A DNA stretch of 64,000 nt from positions 744,001 through 808,000 of the forward strand of contig CAMPDV010000061.1 of NCBI GenBank assembly GCA_946699065.1, read 5' to 3'. This document shows, in pieces, positions 59,804 through 64,000 of this stretch (positions are counted from its first letter, which is position 1; the number at the start of each line of letters is the position of its first letter). The position numbers were made by a program, and so were the translations under genes. Under the pieces are notes generated by a model. It was not told the origin of the DNA and did not search any database. It saw only the letters and a list, made by a program, of their open reading frames with translations. The stretch comes from Loxodes magnus (lineage: Eukaryota > Ciliophora > Karyorelictea > Loxodida > Loxodidae).

Positions 59804-61561
59804 ATGGAAACCTCTTAATACATCATACCTATAGAACATATAACTAAAGAAGATTTTATAGGAAAAGGAAATTTTGGAGAAGTTTTCAAAGGAAAATAGA
59901 AGGAAACTTAAGTGGCTTTGAAGTATTTCTATATAGATTAGAAATCTTTAGATATATTAGAAATCTTCTAAAACGAAGTTAAAACAATGATAAACCTCAA
60001 CCACCCAAATATTGTTAGATTGTGGGGATATTGCCTTAATCCTTTCATTTTGGTAATGGAATTAATGGATTACTCTTTATTTGACCTGATAAAATATTAG
60101 GAAGAAGAGATACCTTGAAGTGTTAGGTATTAAATAAGTCTTGATATTGCTAATGGACTTGAATTTATGCACAGTAAGAACATAATTCACAGGGATTTAA
60201 AAAGTGGAAATGTGCTTTTGGATACATTAAATAGAGCTAAACTATCCGATTTCGGTTTTTCGACTGAATAAATATAGCTAAGTAAACAAGATTAAGCAAA
60301 TATAATAGGAACATTCAGATGAATGGCCCCTGAGCTCTTATAATAAAGCCCATGTAGCTTTTAATCAGATATATTCGCGTTAGGAGTAGTTTTCTGAGAA
60401 ATTGCTTCAAGAGAAATTCCTTTCAAAGATAAGAATGATAAAGAAGTGATGCAAGCAATTATGAAAGGCTAAAGAGAGTAGATTCCTCTGAATTGTCATC
60501 CAGACTATGCAGAATTAATTTAATCATGTTGGAACTAAAATCCTGCTGAAAGGAAAAACTTGAACGAAATAATATCTAAATTATAATAACTAAAAAACAA
60601 AGAATCTGAAAATGGACTTTAGCTAAAGAGATATTAAACAACTAAACCTTTTTAAAAGAATGATGAAAAAAGCTAATTTAGGTACATCACTTCTTTAACT
60701 TAATAATAAATTAGTAAAACTTAATTCTCTGGAAGGAAAGAAGAATAAGATAATAACATTTAATTAGTCTAACAAATTTCAACTATATGCTTTAACTCTA
60801 ATAGTAAAAAGACTTTTATGATTTCTTAATAAAATTTTATTGTTGAATAAGTGGAATAAGTTGAAAGTATCTAACTATGCTATACATAAATTGAACAAAT
60901 TAATGAAAATTACCTTGTGATTTCTGGTGGGATCATGCAAAACGAATAAAGATTTACACTTCCAAATGATTAATAAAAGGAATTTTAAATGATAGTTGGT
61001 AGACATTCACATAGAACTAGCTCTAACAATTAGAACAAGGTTTTTATAATTTCTGGGAATATTTAGTGCAATAGTATTTGAAAAGATGTGGTAGAATGTG
61101 AAGTTTTCGATATTATTTAGAAAAAATTTAGTCTTATAAAAGCTATCTAAAATCCTGCTGCTTTTTTTGGTTGTGGTCAAAAGGAGTAAGAGATTTATGT
61201 TTTTGGTGGATACAATAATAGGTTAAATACTTAATTCAATTAAATCCAAGTTTTCGATAATTAATAAAATTAGTGAAGAATTTGCTAGCCAACATTGACT
61301 TAAAAAAGTACATCTTCTTCTATCTTTATTCCAAACTTGGATAAATTTTTGATTTATAGAAACAGCGATGACTTTGAAACCTAGATTTTTGATTTTAAGA
61401 AAGTGGTTTAGCAAGGAGAAAAATATTAAGGTGGCAGTTTTTTCTACTACGACTACACTTAACCGATTTCAAGTTTGGACAAAGTATTTCAATATGACAG
61501 CAACAGTGAATTATTCAAATATGATATAAATTCTGTACAGTGGACAAAATTATCGAATTGA
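59804..61561 (+). CDS. Protein kinase with C-terminal kelch-like repeats (K3)
   Basis: 585 residues, one exon, from [20 protein letters not shown]. The kinase domain is complete: [17 protein letters not shown] lysine, [20 protein letters not shown] and GTFRWMAPEL, then [17 protein letters not shown] and [19 protein letters not shown]. The RWMAPE and HRDLKSGN motifs put it in the TKL group. The linker is Gln/Lys-rich. The C-terminus has kelch-type repeats matching K1 and K2 position for position: [89 protein letters not shown]. Trp by TGA at IPWSVRY, FRWMAPE, VFWEIA, SIWKDV and QNQWRI. Stop after VQWTKLSN. It is a diverged paralogue, older than the K1/K2 duplication. Confidence 0.93.
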
Positions 61562-61628
61562 TAGAAAAAATAAAATTTTTTTAATATTTTACACTTCATA
61601 AACCCTCAAAATTCACCTCTTAAAAAAA
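61562..61628. other. Short convergent intergenic gap
   Basis: Only about 70 bases lie between the stop codon of K3 and that of the opposing gene, so both 3' UTRs and poly(A) signals must fit or overlap here. Confidence 0.6.
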
Positions 61629-64000
61629 TCATAATTCATTCTTAGAGTATTAGTCTTCTTGATCCTAATATAAACTTATCTGATATAAGATATAAATTTC
61701 GAATTAAAATATGTTCTTAAGCATTATTATAGAATCTCTTTATTTTACTTATATTGTATTTATATGGCTTATTTTAAAATACTTAGCTTAAATAATTAAG
61801 AAGCTTATTAGCTTAATTCCTTCTTTATTTAATTTACATAAATAAATCTAATTATTATATTTAGCCTACCACTATTTGTAAATCCACTCTATCATATAAT
61901 GATATTTTCTTTAATTACTTAGCAAACTTCACATCTTCTATATCTTTCTTCACATGACTTCTATTTTATATATAAAAAGTCTTTTTCAACTTATACCCTC
62001 TTAACCCTTTATTAAACAACAGTTCATTCTCATTCTCTTTTTTATAGCTTAAATCTTAAAATTATATTCTTTAATTTTTAATTTTTAAACTAAAGAGTTT
62101 TTGGACGCCTATAACTGTAAGAATTGGTTCCTTCAATTATAGACGTTAGTAAATATCTTTAGCTTTTTTTAAATTTAATCTTTATCTCCTCAGTTTTTAA
62201 TTACTCTTGCTAAAGTCTCTTCTTTTATTTCTTCCTTATTTCTTTTTCCATTTCTAATAATTCTAGTCTTCTTGACATAAGTTTCTTGTGGAATATTTTT
62301 ATTGTTATTATTATATTATAAAGTTATTTAATTAAATCTTTTCGAATTTAGTTAATTATTGTTATTTATCTCTTTTACAATATTTTGATCTAAGTATTTA
62401 AGATAGAAAAGGCAGATCATTGTTTATGCTCTTATTTTATTCAACTCACTGTGTATAAAATAATTATTCTGTCGTAGAAAGATTTTAAATGTTTATTTTC
62501 CTAGCTTCGTCTAGTAGTTTTTAGTAATAGCTTATTTTATAGTTACGAAGTAGAATCTAGCGCATCATTATTTTCTTATTCTAACTAAACTAGAGAATAA
62601 AATTTATCTTTAAGACGTTTGTCTTATTTTACTCGAATGTCTATAGTTGAATGTTTTATGTTTATTTTATTTAGTTGTTTATAAGAGAAATAATATGACT
62701 ACAACATTTTTGCTAGGTGAGTGCTTCGATTTAAATTCTTTCGAGTTCTTTGTATAACTTTTATAATTTATATTATAACTCCATTAGTTTAAAATCCGCT
62801 AATTTGATGCTATTACAATAAATCTTAGTTATTTCTCATCTCTTATTCTTCATTCATACTTATTTTCCCTAATCTTCATCTATAGCTTTAGTCTATTTAA
62901 AATATAGAGGATATTATCATATTATTTAACTATACACTTTAAATATCTCCTATTAATAGATGTATTTAGTATCTTCATTCTGTCATACCATAAAAAGAAA
63001 GGACTTTATATTATGATAGTCTTAATTATAGTTTTACTATACGTTAATATTTTCCAGCTATACTAAGAATATCTTATTTTAAAGTCTACTAATACTTAGA
63101 AGCAAGGACTCATAGTAATTTATTCTATCATATTACTATGAGATTGCATATTAACTTTACTTCAATAATTAGTTCTTTACCATTATTAGGAATGTAAGCT
63201 TGAAGTAAAATTGTGAATCTCCCCTAATTCAGCAACTTTAGTTATTATTCTTATATGAGAATTATCTTTTCTAAGTACTCTTGCAAAATTTCCATTTCAT
63301 TTCTTATCAGCAATTTGTCTAATTTTATGTATATCAAATTAACTTGATTTGAATATCTAGTTGTTGCTTAATATTTTAGATATAAGATATATATACTCAG
63401 TTATTTATTTTCACACGGACTATAAATAAATTTTTATTAATTATAGATCCTTTCAAATTGGAAATTTGTTCTCTTTAGACTATATTCTTTTTTAGAGCTA
63501 ATTTCAAATTTTTATCAGCCACTAGCATACTGAAGTAAGAGAAGAGTTGATGTATCGTACATGTAGTTAAATTAAAGATCTCTTTATCTAATTTTATTGA
63601 AGGATTTAGACTAGCAGTCTAATATATTTACCAAATCATATAATTAGTTAGGATATATACCTAATTAGTATCTTACAATCGATACCTAATCAACTTAAGA
63701 ATCCAATGTATTTACTCTTTTCATTGAAGCAGCGCACTCAATAGGTAAGAGTTTTAATCTGACAGAAGGAAATTTCTGTCATTGCTTTATATTTAACAAA
63801 AGTTATAACTTTTAAAAGCTGAAAGACTTTTAGAACTACTTATCTTTTAATCAATAGATATACCATTTCTCATATACTTCCCAAAAGATCATTATTCATA
63901 CTTCATCACTAATATATATATGATTTATAATCAGATTCATTTACTTTCACATTTACACTCTTATACTATAACTTTTCCCTTAATTACTTTTCACCTAAAT
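61629..64000 (-). CDS. Large minus-strand coding region, N-terminus outside the window
   Basis: The minus strand is coding-like from the stop at about 61629 (…YQDQEDQYSKNEL then TGA) to the right edge. Segments include KLNKEGIKLISFLIIQAKY and WRNQFLQLQASKNS (62.1 kb, supported by synonymous differences from the 39.8-kb relative). Further upstream come ELQYKLQKLYKELERIQIEA, MVWQNEDTKYIYQQEIFKV, SMLVADKNLKLALKKNI, LTNYMIWQIYQTASLNPSIK, KLDKEIFNLTTCTIHQLF, DRNFLLSDQNSYLLSALLQW and FGKYMRNGISIDQKI. The hydrophobic WIWLQIIYILVMKYEQW near the right edge may be a membrane segment. At least two different frames are used along the region, so introns or indels are present. By general character it may belong with the large ciliate membrane proteins, as may the gene at 10908-12584, but this is a guess. 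Confidence 0.5.

Noticed and set aside
39790-62160. A repeated covarying RNA hairpin at 39.8 and 62.1 kb
   Set aside because: The apparent covariation is better explained by third-codon-position changes in a shared minus-strand protein frame.
63721-63780. tRNA-like pattern (D-arm-like ACTCAATAGGTAAGAGT)
   Set aside because: No T arm or box B, and the sequence is read through as coding on the minus strand (SYLLSALLQW).
1-64000. CRISPR array, rRNA genes, bacterial operons, telomere or replication-origin repeats
   Set aside because: No regularly spaced repeats, no rRNA-like sequence, no Shine-Dalgarno-led gene strings and no telomeric repeats were seen; the genes are eukaryotic.
1-64000. Micronuclear internal eliminated sequences interrupting the genes
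   Set aside because: The recognised genes (calpain, K1-K3, porin-like, four-TM) are uninterrupted, and the few breaks are too short or lack flanking repeats that I can see; this cannot be excluded without macronuclear reads.

Overview
The window is nuclear DNA of a ciliate that reads all three standard stop codons as sense. In every gene recognised here TAA and TAG encode glutamine. TGA encodes tryptophan inside genes, for example the conserved Trp of the kinase motif RWMAPE in three paralogues, and the same TGA also ends the genes. This fits the karyorelict nuclear code (UAA/UAG = Gln, UGA = Trp or stop; Loxodes/Parduczia type). A Condylostoma-like heterotrich code is the alternative, but I saw no gene ending at TAA or TAG. 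The DNA is about 75% AT, genes are slightly richer in GC, and introns look short. A standard-code ORF search is nearly useless here, so the genes below were read by hand with the altered code. Frame choice is safe where a family is recognised. It is uncertain for unrecognised genes, because with no stop other than TGA every frame of AT-rich DNA stays open.

Layout. 1-9.2 kb, minus strand: a calpain-type cysteine protease cut by the left edge, a von Willebrand factor A protein with a Sec23/24-like zinc finger, an unresolved coding stretch, and a membrane protein. 10.3-17.4 kb: a GC-rich inverted-repeat island, a probable PAS-type membrane protein (minus), and two unrecognised plus-strand genes, followed by a very AT-rich desert. 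19.9-24.7 kb: a duplicated-zinc-motif protein, a coiled-coil/CCHC-knuckle protein and one unknown. 26.3-27.7 kb: a decayed non-LTR retrotransposon fragment. 28-33.5 kb, minus strand: two beta-strand-repeat, porin-like proteins, a four-TM membrane protein and a small ORF. 34.7-37.4 kb: an acidic zinc-motif protein and a purine-rich coding stretch. 38.6 kb: a degenerate tRNA-Lys-like sequence. 39.8-42 kb: a paralogue fragment of a family described below, a retrotransposon 3' end in reverse orientation, and a coiled-coil coding stretch.

43-64 kb is organised around three protein kinases with C-terminal kelch-like repeats. K1 (42970-45081) and K2 (54657-56393) are a recent segmental duplication. 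K3 (59804-61561) is an older paralogue. Between K1 and K2 lies a nearly full-length but dead APE-type LINE (about 47.0-52.3 kb) with a CCHC ORF1 and an endonuclease/RT ORF2. K3 is flanked by two long minus-strand coding regions, one divergent and one convergent with about 70 bp between stops. Together with the 39.8-kb segment these appear to belong to one protein family.

There is no operon logic. The signals of note are the dual use of TGA, the tandem kinase-kelch family and the retroelement remnants.
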